Part shown: positions 10,140 to 23,140 of the stretch, piece after piece | Numbering within the stretch: the first letter of the stretch is position 1 | How the letters are laid out: every line of letters begins with the position of its first letter | Origin: Nelumbo lutea | Taxonomy: Eukaryota > Streptophyta > Magnoliopsida > Proteales > Nelumbonaceae | Direction: 5' to 3' | Length of the DNA stretch: 64,000 nucleotides | NCBI GenBank assembly: GCA_022828595.1 | Contig: JAKGHH010000007.1 | Span: 65,894,727 to 65,958,726, forward strand | Translations under genes and position numbers: made by a program | Notes under the pieces: model-generated | Databases searched by the model: none | What the model saw: the letters and a program-made list of their open reading frames with translations, nothing else | Told to the model about the DNA's origin: nothing

Positions 10140-10482
10140 AAATATATGATTATCTGGATAAATGCGATGAATTATGAGTAAAGCATGTAATTTAAAATCA
10201 TTGGGATACGAAGAAAAAACAAAGTAGACAACAAAAGAAGTACAATTTTGGCGATGTTTGTTAAATGTCACTGAAACCAGTGTTACAAAAAAAAAAAGAT
10301 AAAGCCTTTTGGTAAATATATGATTATCTGGATAAATGCGATGAATTATGAGTAAAGCATGTAATTTAAAATCATTGGGATACGAAGAAAAAACAAAGTA
10401 GATAACAAAAGAAGTACAATTTTGGCGACGTTTGTTAAATGCCACTGAAACCAGTGTTACAAAACAAAAGATAAAGCATTTT
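10140..10482. repeat. Recent 171-bp duplication inside the array
   Basis: The block from ATATGATTATCTGGATAAATGCG to GCCTTTTGG at 10142-10313 is repeated almost without change at 10316-10484. Neighbouring units differ by far more. This points to recent local unequal exchange or slippage. Confidence 0.8.
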
Positions 10483-10769
10483 GGTAATGTTTATAAATGT
10501 CACTAAAATTAACAGCTTGTCCAACGTTTATAAACATTACTAAAAGTGATAATTTCACTGACGTCGCTATAAGTCAAAGTTTTTAATTATAATTTTGAAG
10601 TAGGAAAAGATGACACTTTTGGGAATGTCACCAAAACAACTTTTACAAAACACAAACAAAAGCATTTTTGTAAACATCACTACAAGTTACAGTTTTGCCT
10701 ATGCTTATAAACGTCGCTACAAGTCACAGTTTAGTTAACGTTGATAAACGTTACTAAAAGTCGTGGTTT

Positions 10770-13700
10770 TTTGTGTTCTTATATTAATAATGCCATTAAC
10801 CTTGGTGTAATGGTAAAATCTTGCCATAACACACATAAACTCTTGATAGAGGATTTGTTTGACATGATCAACCCGATACGTGAAGAAAAAACAAAATATA
10901 AAAGAAAAGTACATTTTTTGTGACGTTTGTTAAACATTAGTTAAACGTCACCAAAACCGGTGTTAGAAAACAAAAGAGAAGGCCTTTTGGTGATGCTTGA
11001 CGTAAAAGTGACAGTTTTACTTACGTTTAAAAACGTCGCTACAAGTCATAGTTTTCTATTATAATTTTGATGTTTATTTCGTTATATTTCAATATAAAAA
11101 TAAATTGTTAATTAAAAGATTTTATGGATAAATATGATGAATTAAGTGTATAATAGGTAATTTAAAATCGTTAGAGTACCAAGAAAAAAAACAAAATTGG
11201 ACAAAATACACTTTTGGCGATGTTGATAAATGTTACTAAAAGTAACTGTTTTACTTACACTTACTAACATTGCTACAAGTCACAGTTTTTAATTATAATT
11301 TCAAAATTTATTTTGTTATATTTTAATATATACTTAAATTTTTAATTAAATGAATATATGTATGTGTATGATGAATTAAGATTAAAATAGGTAATTTAAA
11401 ATCATTGGGATATGAAGAAAAAACAAAATAGAAAAAAAAGAAATATACTTTTGGTGATGTTTGTTAAACGTCACCGAAACCAGTGTTATAGAACAAAAAC
11501 AAGGCATTTTTGTGACATTTATAAACATCACTGTTTTGCCAACGTTTATAAATGTCATGAAAATTGACAGTTTTTCTGATGTTTATAGATGTCACTACAA
11601 CTCATAGTTTTTAAATATAATTTTGAAGGTTATTTTGTAATATTTTAATATATACTTAAATTATTAAACAAATGACTATATGGATAAATGTGATGAATTA
11701 AGTGCAAAGCAGGGAATTTAAAATCATTGAGATACGAAGAAAAAACATAATAGACAAAAAAAGTACACTTTTGGCGACGTTTGTTAAACGTCACCGAAAC
11801 CGGTGTTACAAAACAAAAGAGAAAGCCTTTTGGCGACGTAACTAAAAGTCAGTTTTGCCAACGTTTATAAACATCAATAAAAGTGACTGTTTCACTGACA
11901 TCGCTACATGTCACAGTTTTTAATTATAATTTTGAAGATTATTTTTGTATATTTTAATATATATTTAGATTGTTAATTAATTGATTATTTGGATAAATGT
12001 GATGAATTAAGTGTACAACAGGTAATTTAAAATCATTAGAATACAAAGAAATAACAAAATAGGAAAAAATTACACTTTTGGGAACGTCACCAAAACCAAT
12101 GTTACAAAACACAAAAAAAATGCATTTTTGTAAACTTCACTACAAGCCACAGTTTTGTCGATGTTTATAAACGTCGCTACAAGTCATAGTTTTGTTAATG
12201 TTGATAAACATTGCTAAAAGTCGTAGTTTTGTTGTCTTCTTATATTTATAATGCCATTAACTTTAGTGTAATGGTAAAATCTTGCCGTAACACACATAAA
12301 GTCGTGGGTACAGTAATTTTTGAAAGAAAATGTTGGTTGATGTTTCCCTTGTGCAGAGTCACGGGCCGAAAAAAACTCCCGTTCAACCTTGAGATCTCCA
12401 TTCCATTGATGTATTTTCGTCATCAGACCCAGTATAATAATTCAAATCTAACTTTTTGTTTATACCCGCTAAAATATTAATGTTATTTTTTATATCTTTT
12501 AGCTAAAAAATAAAATTATTTTGTCCCTTGTTGGATATTGAATAGATACCTTGCACAATGTCTTCTCATGCACATGCAATGAGTTGGGAGAGTGTAATGC
12601 AAAGGGCAAATCCTTTCTTTTCGGATGATATATTTTTCTTCTCTTTTCATATATCTTTTTGTATAAACATAAAAGTTTCATTGCAAATACATTTTTTATT
12701 AGTTATAAATTTGATAGATAAATGTGATGAATTAAATGTAAAGTAGATAACTTAAAATCATTGGGATATGAAGAAAAAACAAAATAGAAAAAAAAAATAC
12801 ACTTTTGGTGACATTTGTTACATGTCACCGAAACAAGTGTTACAAAACAAAACAGAAATCCTAAATGTCACCAAAAGTTATAGTTTTGCCAACGCTTATA
12901 AACGTCACTAAGAGTGACAGTTTCATTGGCGTCGCTACAAGTCATAGATCTTAATTATAATTTTAAAGTTTATTTTGGTATATTTAAATATATACTTAGA
13001 TTGTTAATTAAATGATTATATGGATGAATGTGATGAATTAAGTGTAAAGCAGGTAATTTAAAATCATTAGAATACAAAGAAAAACAAAATAGGAAAAAAT
13101 TACACTTTTGGGAACGTCACCAAAAACCGGTGTTACAAAACACAAAAAAAGCATTTTGGTAAATGTCACTACATGTTATAGTTTCGCCGATGTTTATAAA
13201 TGCCGCTACAAGTCATAGTTTTGTTAATGTTGATAAACATTACTAAAGTCATGGTTTTATTGTCTTCTTATATGTATAATGCCATTAAAACTTGGTGTAA
13301 TGGTAAAATCTTGTATAGCACACATAAACTCCTGATAGAGGATTTGTTGGTCATGAACAACCCAATACGATAAGTCAATGGTCGGAGAATACTCCCGTTC
13401 CACCTAGAGATCTCCATTCCCATGATGTAGCTTCATCATCAAACCCTATACAATGAGTCAAATTTATCTTTTTGTTTATACTTGCTAAAAAAATTAATGT
13501 TATATTTCTATACCTTTTAGTGAAAAAATAAATTTACTTTGTCTCTTGTTGGATATTAAACAAATACCTTGCACAAGGTATTGTCATGCACTTGCAACGA
13601 GTTAGGAGAGTGAGAATATCAATGCAAGGGGCAAATCCTTTCATTTTGGATGATATATTTTCTTCTCTTTTTATATATCTTTTTTTATAAACATAAATGT

Positions 13701-16700
13701 TTCATTGCAAAGACATTTTTTATTAGTTATAATTTTGAAGTTTATTTAATTATATTTTAATATATACTTAAATTGTTAATTACATGATTATATGGATAAA
13801 TGTGATGAATTAAATGTAAAGTAGGTAATCTAAAATCATTTGGATATACACTTTTGGCGACGTTTGTTAAATGTCACCGAAACAAGTGTTACAAAACAAA
13901 AAAAAAAATAACTTTTGGTGGCGTTTATAAACATCACTAAAAGTCAGTTTTTAATTATAATCTTGAAATTTATTTTTAATATTTTAATATATATTTAAAT
14001 TGTTAAACAAATGATTATATGGATAAATGTGATGAATTAAGTAAGTAGGAATTTAAATCCAATGGGATACGAAGAAAAAACAAAATATAAAAGAAAAGTA
14101 CACTTTACCAAAACCAGTGTTACAAAACAAAAGAGTAGGCCTTTTGGTGACGTTTGACTAAAAGTTAAAGTTTTACTTGTGTTTAAAAAGGTCGCTACAA
14201 GTCATAGTTTTCAATTATAATTTTGATGTTTATTTCATTATATTTTAATATAAAATTAAATTGTTAATTAAAAGATTATATGGACAAATATGATGAATTA
14301 AGTGTATAATAGGTAATTTAAAATCGTTAGAGTACCAAGAAAAAAACAAAATTGGACAAAATACACTTTTGGCGACGTTGATAAACGTTACTAAAAGTAA
14401 CAGTTTTACTTACGCTTACAAACATTGCTATGAGTCCCAGTTTTTAATTATAATTTCAAAATTTATTTTGTTATATTTTAATATATACTTAAATTTTTAA
14501 TTAATTGAATATATGTATGTGTATGATGAATTAAGTTTAAAGTAGGTAATTTAAAATCATTGGATATTGAAGAAAAAACAAAATAGAAAAAAAGTTTATC
14601 CATCGTTTATAGACGCCGCTACAAATCACAGTTTTTAATTATAATTTTAAGTTTATTTTGTAATATTTTTATATACATACTTAAATTGTGAATTAAATGA
14701 TTATATGGATAAATGTGATGAATTAAGTGCAAAGCAATCAATTTAAAATCATTGGGATATAAAGAAAAAACTAAATAGACAAAAAAAGAGGTACACTTTT
14801 GGCGACGTTTGTTAAACGTCACTAAAAGAAAAACCCTTTAGGTACAGTTTTGCCTGCGTTTATAAACGTCACTAAAAGGGACAGTTTTATTGACGTCGCT
14901 AGAAGTCACAATTTTTAATTATAATTTTGAAGTTTATGTAGGTATATTTTAATATATACTTAGATTGTTAATTAAATGGTTATATGGATGAATGTGATGA
15001 ATTAAGTGTAAAGCAGGTAATCTAAAATCATTAGAATACAAATTTCTTGACACTGATAAACGTCACTAGAGGTCACAGTTTTGTTGTCTTCTTATTTTTA
15101 TAATGCATTAACCTTGGTGTATTGGTAAAATCTTGCCATAACACACATAAACTATTGAAAGAGGATTTGTTTGTCATGAAAACCAAGTACGATAAGTCAT
15201 GGGTACAATAAGTAATGAAAGAAATTGCTGGTTGATGTTTCCCTTGTGTAGAGTCATGGGTCGGAAAAAACTCCCGTTGCACATAGAGATCTCCATTCCC
15301 ATGATGTAGCTGTGTCACCAAACCCGGTACAATTTGTCAAACTTAACTTTTTGTTTATACTTGCTAAAAAATTAATGATATATTTCTACATCTTTTAGCG
15401 AAAAAAATAAAATTATTTTGTCTTTTGTAGGATATTGGACAAATACCTCATAGAAGATCTTCTCATGCACATGCAACGAGTTGGGAGTGTGAGAATGCCT
15501 ATGCAAAGGGCAAATCCTTTCGTTTCGGATGATATATTTTTCTTCTCTTTTAATATATTTTTGTATAAAGATAAATGTTACATTCCAAATACATTTTTTA
15601 TTAATTATAATTTGAACTTTATTTTGTTATATTTTAATATGTACTTAAATTGTTAATTAAATGATTATATGGATAAAAGTAATGAATTAAATCTAAAGTA
15701 GGTAATTTAAAATCATTGGGATATGAAGAAAAAACAAAATAGAAAAAAGAAGAAATACACATTTGGGGACGTTTGTTAAATGTCACCGAAACTAGTGTTA
15801 CAAAACAAAAAACAAAGTGACTGTTTTACTAACGTTATAGACGTCGCTACAAGTCATAGTTTTTTATTATAATTTTGAAGTTTATTAATTTTTTAATTAA
15901 ATGATTATATGGATAAATGTGATGAATTAAGTGTAAAGCAGTAATTTAAAATCATTGGGATACGAAAAAATAGAAAAGACACAAAAGTACACTTTTGGTG
16001 ACATTTAATCGAAACCAGTGTTACAAAACAAAAGAAAAAAACTTTTGGTGACATATAGTAACGTCACTAAAAGTCACAATTTTGCCAACGTTTATAAATG
16101 TCACAAAAAGTGACAGTTTTACTGACGTTGCTAGAAGTCATAGTTTTTAATTATAATTTTGAAGTTTATTTTGGTATATTTTAATATATACTTGGATTGT
16201 TAATTAAATGATTATATGGATGAATGTGATGTATTAAGTGAAAAGCGGGTAATTTAAAATTATTAGAATACAAAGAAAAAATGAAGTAAGAAAATTACAC
16301 TTTGGGAATGTTACCAAAACCAGTGTTACAAAACACAATAAATAGCATTTTGGTAAACGTCACTAAAAGTCATAGTTTTGCCGATGTTTATAAAGGTCGT
16401 TAAAAGTCGCAGTTTTTTCGATGTTGATAAACGTCGCTAGTAGTCGCAGTTTTGTTGTCTTCCTATATTTAAAATGCCATTAACCTTGGTGTAATGGTAA
16501 AATCATGGTGTAACACATAAACTCTTGAAAGAAGATTTGTTTGTCATGAAAAAGCCGTAGTATAAGTCATGGGTACAATAAGTCTTGAAAGAAATTGTTG
16601 GTTGATGTTTCCCTTGTGTAGAGTCATGGGTCGGAAAAAACTCCCGTTGCACATGAGATCTCCATTCCCATGATGTAGCTCCATCATCAATCCGGTACAA

Positions 16701-18960
16701 TAAGTCAATTTAACATTTTGTTTATACTTGCTAAAAAATTAATGGTATATTTCTACCCTTTTAGCAAAAAAATAAATTTTTTTTGTCTTTTGTAGGATAT
16801 TGGACAGATACCTCGTAGAAGGTCTTCTCATGCAAATGCAACGAGTTGGGAGAGTGAGAATGCCAATGCAAAGGGCAACGAGTTGTAGGATATTGGACAG
16901 TTTTACTTACGTTCAAAAACATCGCTAATTAAAAGATTATTTGGTTGAAATTTATTTTGTTATATTTTAATATATACTTAAATTGTTAATTAAAAGATTA
17001 TATGGTTAAATACGATGAATTAAGTGTAAAGTAGATAATTTAGAATCATTAGAATACCAAGAAAAAAAAACAAAATAGAAAATAATACACTTTTGGCGAC
17101 GTTTGTTAAACATCACCGAAACCAGTGTTACAAAACAAAAAAAAATAGCCTTTTGGTGACATTAAACTATTTGCCAATGTTTATAAACGTCGCTAAAAGT
17201 GACAGTTTTACTGCTACATGTCACAATTTTTAATTATAAATTTGAATTTTATATTTTTATATTTTAAAATATAATTAGATTATTAATTAAATGATTATAT
17301 GGATGAATGTGATGAATTAAGTGTAATGCAAGTATTATAAAATCATTAGGATACCAAGAAAAAACAAAATAGGAAAAAATTACAATTTTGGGAACGTCAC
17401 CAAAACATAACAAAAAAAAGTTTTGCTGACATTTATAGAAGTCACTATAAGTCACAGTTTTGCTGACATTTATAAACTTCACTATAAGTCACAGTTTTGT
17501 TGACGTTTATAAACATCGCTAAAAGTAGCAGTTTTGTTGTCTTCTAAAATTTATAATGCCATGAACCTTGTTGTAATAGTAAATCTTGTCCTAACACACA
17601 TAAACTCTTGAAAGACGATTTATTTGTCATGAAAAATTTGGCATACGTACTTGACTAGTATTCATTATAGAATTTTCTAAATTATGAAATATTTTTATAG
17701 CTATATTTTCTTTTAAAATAAACTTCCTGGAAATACAAGAATGTTGGAAGGAAATTGTTGGTTGATGTTTCCCTTGTGCAGAGTCATGGGTCAGAAAAAA
17801 ACTCTCGTTCTGCTTAGAGATCTCCATTCCCATGATGCAGCTCCATCATCTAACCCGGTACAATAGGTCAAATTTAACTTTTTGTTTATACTTGCTAAAA
17901 TTTAATGTTATATTTCTATATCTTTTGCCAAAAAAATAAAATTATTTTGTCTTTTGAAGGATATTGAATAGATACCTTGCATAAGGTCTTCTCCCATGCA
18001 AAGGGCAAATCCCTTTGTTTCAGATGTTATATTTTTATTCTCATTTCATATGTTTTTTTGTATAAACATAAATGTTCCATTGCAAATACATTTTTTAAAA
18101 ATTATAATGTTGAATTTTATTTTGTTATATTTTAATATATATACTTAAATTGTTAATTTAATGATTATATGGATGAATGTGATGAGTTAAGTGTAAAATC
18201 AGTAATTTAAAATCATTGGGAGACCAAGAAAAAAAATAAATACACTTTTGGGGACATTTGTTAAACGTCACTGAAACCGGTATAACAAAACAAAAGAAAA
18301 GCCTTTTAGTGAAGTTTATAAACGTTACTAAGAGTCACAGTTTTGCTAATGTTCATAAATATCGCTAAATGTCATAGTTTTACAAACGTTTATAAACATC
18401 ACTACAAGTCGCAGTTTCGTTGACGTTTATAAACGTCACTCAAAGTTGTAGTTTTGTTGGCTTCTTATATTTGTAATGCCATGAACCTTGGTGTAATGGT
18501 AAAATCTTGGCCTAACACACATAAACTATTGAAAGAGGATTTTGTTTGTCATGAAAAATTTGGCATACGTACTTACCATGGATCTCCATTCCCATGATGT
18601 AGCACCATCATCAAATCCGGTACAATAAGTCAAATTTAACTTTTTGTTTATTCTTGCTAAAAAATTATGTTAAGACTTCTATATCTTCTGGCGAAAAAAA
18701 TAACATTATATTGTCTTTTGTGGGATATTGAACAGATAATTGGCATAGTCTTCTCATGCACATGCAATGAGTAGTGATAGGGAGAATTCTAATGCAAAGG
18801 TTAAATCCCTTCATTTCAGATGATATATTTTTATTCTTTTTCAGTTATTTTTTGTATAAACATAAATGTTTCATTGCAAAAACATTTTTTTTGTAAATTA
18901 TAAATTTGAAGTTTATTTTGTTATCTTTTAATATATACTTAAATTGTTAATTAAATGATT
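10770..18960. repeat. B modules interspersed in the array (seven copies)
   Basis: Copies lie at about 10770-10880 (truncated), 12230-12720, 13255-13790, 15085-15660, 16455-16870, 17535-18130 and 18455-18960. Each full copy runs from AATGCCATTAACCTTGGTGT through GATGTTTCCCTTGTG, CTCCATTCCCATGATGTAGC, GTTTATACTTGCTAAAAA and CAAAGGGCAAATCC back into the A unit. The GGTGTAATGGTAAAATCTTG part resembles a tRNA-type A box. Copies differ by small deletions; those near 13320-13400 and 18560-18620 lack about 60-80 bases present in others. Confidence 0.8.
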
Positions 18961-19214
18961 ATATGGATAAATGTGATGAAATTAAGCGTAAAATAGGTAA
19001 TTTAAAATCATCGGGATATGAAGAAAAAACAAAACAGAAAAAATACACTTTTGGGGGCTTTTGTTAAACATCACCAAAACCAGTGTTACAAAATAAAAAA
19101 AAAATGCCTTTTGGTGACATTTATAAACATCAATAAAAGTGACCATTTTATTGACGTTTATAAACGTCGTGACAAGTCATTGTTTTTACTTAGAATTTTG
19201 AAGTTTATTTTGAT

Positions 19215-19800
19215 ATTTGATGATTTAACAAATTTGTTATTTGATGAATTTGATAATTTGATTTTGATATTTTGATATTTGATGATTTTGATATTCGATG
19301 AATTGATATTTGATTATTTGATGATTTGATAATTTTGTATTTGATGAATTTGATGATTTGATTTTGATATTTGATATTTGATTTTGATTTTGATTTGATA
19401 TTTGATGAATTTGATGACTTTAATATTTGATTATTTGATAAATTTGATTTTTGATTATTTGATGATTTGATACTTTTGATATCTGATGAATTTGATAATT
19501 TGACTTTGATATTTGATATTTGATGATTTGATTTCCATTTGATATTTGATGAATTTGATGATTTGATATTTGATGATTTGATCTTGATTATTTGATACTT
19601 TTGATATTTGATAAATTTGATGAATTTGATATTTGATTATTCGATAATTTTGACATTTGATGAATTTGATAATTTGATTTTGTTATTTGACGAGTTTGAT
19701 GACTTTGATATTTGATATTTGATATTTGATGAATTCAATAATTTTGATATTTGATTATTTGATCATTTTTTATGAATTTTATAATTTGGATCTTTGATGA
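19215..19800. repeat. TTTGAT-based simple-repeat tract, copy 1
   Basis: A degenerate mixture of TTTGATATTTGATGA, TTTGATGAATTTGAT and TTTGATTATTTGATGA phrases without strict periodicity. Similar tracts lie at 27980-28370 and, briefly, at 40738-40810, all three within the Ogre element. Its position after the Ogre integrase suits the 3' untranslated region of that element. Confidence 0.85.
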
Positions 19801-20888
19801 TGGTATTTTATTTTTTTTGGATTTTATTTATTATTATTATTTTGGAAGAATGGTGCGGGTGCATAACCTTAAAAGATGGGTGAGATCAAGGTTAACTATG
19901 TCCAGTCGTGGGCCCTTACGTAACCTTGGTCTAACTTTGGCCATGTTGTAATTCTTGGAATTAGGAGGTGTATCAAACACTGAAGTAAGGATTCTTATAA
20001 AACTAAAGAAGGAGAAGACTTTGAACTCATACGAATAGAGGAAAAAACCTACTAACGATAGGATTCCCCGACCTATTGATAAGCTGAACCCCCCTGTCCT
20101 TTTCCTTTTTTTCTTTTTTTCTTTTTCCTTTTCCCTTTTCCGCCCTTAATGCCCTGATCTGGGTTTTCACCAAGCCTGGGTGTCACCTAATTGTTGTGCA
20201 GTGGAGCCATTACTGGTTTCATCTGGGCCGCGATATTTGATCTTGCCATAACCTAATGCTTTTACTCAGAGCGCCTTTTCAGGTTTTCACTCTGCCTTTT
20301 TAGGCCATGCATTTATTTTTATTTCTCTCCATTCACTCCTCCCATCATTGCCACAGGGGATGGGGAGACACTTTCTTTGTCATCTGATTCCATGTTCCTG
20401 TTTTTTCTTTGATTAGGGAGGTCTTAGTACTAGGACGAAATGTGGCTAAGGCTCAAGGGTAGGTGGGCTACTTGGTTCATGGGTTATCAGGGAGCTGAAA
20501 TTCTTAAAACCTCCTTGAATTTTCCATCTTCTTCCTTTTTCTTTCTCTCTCTCTCTTTTTTATCTTTTCCTTCATCATTATATTTTTTTTCTTTTTCTTC
20601 TTTTCTTCTTCCTCCCCTTTTTTTCTCTTTCTTGCTTCTTCCTTTAGTTCCACCTTCTCTTTTTCACTTATTTTGCATTACCTTCGAAGACTACTAGTAT
20701 CAAAATATTGGGACATTCATGGGAAAGGTCACAAAGCTCAACTGTCTAACAAGTTATTATAATTGTACTGGACAAAAAAGTAACAAAAAATGGCCAAAGA
20801 TGGCCTCCCTTCATTTCATTGATAAAAATTGATACATAGAATGGATTACAATTTAAGCATAGTACTTTTTCACTTAATCTAAATAGAC
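19801..20888 (-). other. Region 3' of Ogre pol, no gene seen
   Basis: No protein or RNA is recognised. There is a pyrimidine-rich stretch at 20095-20140 and another at 20520-20650. As the Ogre pol ends near 20889 on the minus strand, this should be its 3' untranslated region. I could not find a 3' LTR matching 42667-44859 here, so the element seems to lack that end. Confidence 0.4.
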
Positions 20889-21950
20889 TGGCTTTGGGAG
20901 GTCTTCATCATATCATCCATTCTACAATGTATTAGTGCTCCTCCAGATAACCTCTTTTTTACAATGTAAGGACCTTCATAGGTGGGAGTGAACTTGCCCC
21001 TTGTCTTTCACTGATTTAGAATGGTTCTTCTGAGCACTAATTCACCTGGTTGCACGTCTCGGGGTTGTACCCTCTTGTTGAGTGCATGTGTCCTTTGCCT
21101 TTGATAGGCTTGAGTATGGGACATAGCTCTAAGCCGTGCTTCCTCTAAGAATGCCAACTGCTTATAATGTTCTTGGACCCAATCTGTCTTTGGGATCTCT
21201 GCCTCTAAAATCACACGCAAAAATGGCACTTCAACTTTTGTTGGTAGGACTGCCTTCATGCCATACACCAAAGAATACGGAGTTGCCCCATTTGATGTCC
21301 TAACTGACATGCGATAAGCCAAAAGAGCATATGGTAACATGTCCTGCCAAGACTTATAGGTAAGAGACATCTTTTTCAAAATTTTTTCGATGTTCTTGTT
21401 TGTAGCCTCTACTACTCCATTCATTTGAGGTCGATAAGGGGATGAAGACAACTGCTTAATCTTGAAATGATTGCAAAGGGCTATGACTTCCTTTCCAACA
21501 AAAGTTTTTCCATTATCTGAGATAATCTCACAAGGTGCTCTATATATAGCAATGATGTTAATTTTGAAGAATTGAATTGTCTTGGTCATTGTTGGATGGG
21601 CTATGGACATTGTTAATATCCACTTAGTGAAATAATCAATGAAAACCAAGATGAACTTGTGCCCATTTTTTTTAGGTTGCAATGGACCGACCATGTTAAT
21701 TCTCCATACTAAGAAAGGCCAAGGTGTAGAAAAAAAATAACTCTGAGGGAGGTGCATTTATCTTTTGATCAAAGACTTGACAAGCATGACATTTTTGCAC
21801 ATGTTGACAACAATCCTCATCCATTTTCATTCAATAAAATCCCATTCAGAATGACTTTCTAGTCAACATATGTCCATTCATGTGAGGGCCGCATATGCCA
21901 CCATGTACCTCCTCCATCTTTCTTTCTACTTCTTCATCTATACATCTCAA
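20889..21950 (-). pseudogene. Ogre integrase, one catalytic residue lost
   Basis: The minus strand begins with an H2C2-like region (HGGICGPHMNGHML..CCQHVQKCHACQVF, about 21910-21755, with stops). The core follows: WRINMVGPL, where WGIDxxG is usual, then EIISDNGKTF and NGVVEATNKN. The first catalytic Asp is thus Asn (AAC for GAC), while the second Asp and the Glu remain. The C-terminal part ends with FTPTYEGPYIVKKRLSGGAL after an in-frame TAG at 21008-21010. The longest open piece is 249 codons (21757-21008). Sequence style (AYRMSVRTSNGATPYSLVYG) matches the Ogre branch of Tat. Confidence 0.85.
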
Positions 21951-22064
21951 CCAAGGTAGTCTTGGGGACTTTTGATACAATATCCCCCCCCCCCCGCTAT
22001 GATGAAATGTCCTGCTAGCCTGGTATAGTTCTCCTCACATTGGATCTGCCCCTTCTAGAAATGC

Positions 22065-22550
22065 TTAGTGCTCTAAGAAATTACCATCTGACTCCTCATC
22101 TTCTATTGTGACTGCTAGTATGCTGCTTATGTAGACAGGCTCACTATCCCAATTTAAATCAATCGGTTCTATTGCCATGTTGGCAAGTAAGCACATGGCT
22201 GATCCAAGGGAGGCTAAAGAATCTGCAAAGCAATTATCTTCTCTAGGCAGGTAATTGAAGGAGATGCACTTAAACTTTTTGATCAACTCCTTGAGACAGT
22301 TATGATACCATGCTAGTCGCCCATCCCGTACTTCCTAATCACCCTTGGCTTGAATAATTACAAAGAAAGAGTCCCAATAAATTTTCAATTTGTCGATGCC
22401 CTAGTCTAGTGCCATTCTGACTGCTCTTAGGCATGTTTCCCATTCACATGTTTATTGGTGTTGGGAAAGTTTAGGCAAATAGATAAAGGAAAGAGAGTGC
22501 CATGGGGGTCCAAAAGGATCATTCCCACTCCCCATCCGCTTTGGTTTGAT
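22065..22550 (-). pseudogene. Ogre archaeal-type RNase H remnant
   Basis: The piece IKKFKCISFNYLPREDNCFADSLASLGS (from 22286) matches the C-terminal motif of the extra RNase H in Ogre/Tat elements, where REDNxxADxLA is conserved. Upstream pieces (22550-22290) hold WGVGMILLDP-like text in a second frame with stops. It sits between RNase H and integrase, as in other Ogre elements. Confidence 0.75.
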
Positions 22551-23140
22551 GCTCCATCAAAGTATGCCTTCCACCTTTTTCTCCACTTGTTTTTCTAAAA
22601 TGGTTTTGCTTGGGAAATTTGTTGAGATTGCCTCATACTCTAAGGTGGGGTTATCAGCTAAATGGTCTACAATGATCTGTCCTTTGATTGCCTTTTGTGT
22701 TACATACTTGATGTCATATTGAAAAATGAGCATGATCCAATGGAAGATTCGACTAGTAACTAAATGTCTCTTGAGTAGATACTTAATGGTGTCCATTCTA
22801 GAAATGAGAAACACCAAATGAGCTAACAGGTAATGGCATAGTTTCTAACAAGCCTAAACGAGGGCTAGACATGTTTTGTCTAGCATAGTGTACCTTGTCT
22901 CATAGTCATAGAATTTCTGGCTTAAGTAGTAAATGGCTCTTTCTTTTTTACCTGTCTCATCATGTTGTACTAGTATGCATCCAACAAAAATCTTCATGCA
23001 ATAACAAATACATGAGTAAGGGTTTCCCAGGCCTAAGGGATCTGATACTGGTGGATTTGTCATGTACACCTTAATTTTGTCAAATGCTTATTGACAGTCT
23101 TCATTCCATTTTACTATAGATATATTGCAATCTTCCCAGA
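22551..23140 (-). pseudogene. Ogre RNase H
   Basis: The translation of 23069-22854 has GCILVQHDETGKKERAIYYL followed by SQKFYDYETRYTMLDKTCLAL, and 22817-22557 has RMDTIKYLLKRHLVTSRIFHW and AIKGQIIVDHLADNP. Together they are the retroviral-type RNase H and the link to the second RNase H. The two halves are in different frames with stop codons between. Confidence 0.8.

Larger units (their letters stand above)
9259..19214. repeat. 10-kb tandem array of two alternating repeat modules
   Basis: More than 20 diverged copies of one unit (A) are present, each marked by GATGAATTAAGTGTAAAG followed by GTAATTTAAAATCATT and by near-palindromes such as GTGACGTTTGTTAAACGTCAC and GACGTTTATAAACGTC. Markers fall near 9274, 9572, 9800, 10168, 10339, 11136, 11370, 11692, 12000, 12727, 13033, 13804, 14031, 14290, 14526, 14718, 14995, 15680, 15918, 16228, 17010, 17310, 18181 and 18977, mostly 200-330 bases apart. 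Longer gaps hold a second module (B). AT content is very high and no gene is present; short open frames are by-products. The array starts inside Tat RNase H and ends inside a TTTGAT tract. Confidence 0.9.

Noticed and set aside
9259..19214. Centromeric satellite
   Set aside because: Units vary in length and composition and are diverged; no centromere-specific feature (such as CRM-type retrotransposons) is seen.
19801..20888. 3' LTR of the Ogre element
   Set aside because: None of the landmarks of the 5' LTR (GGAGTCGCCAC, GGTGTTAGGCACC, TATA block) is present here.
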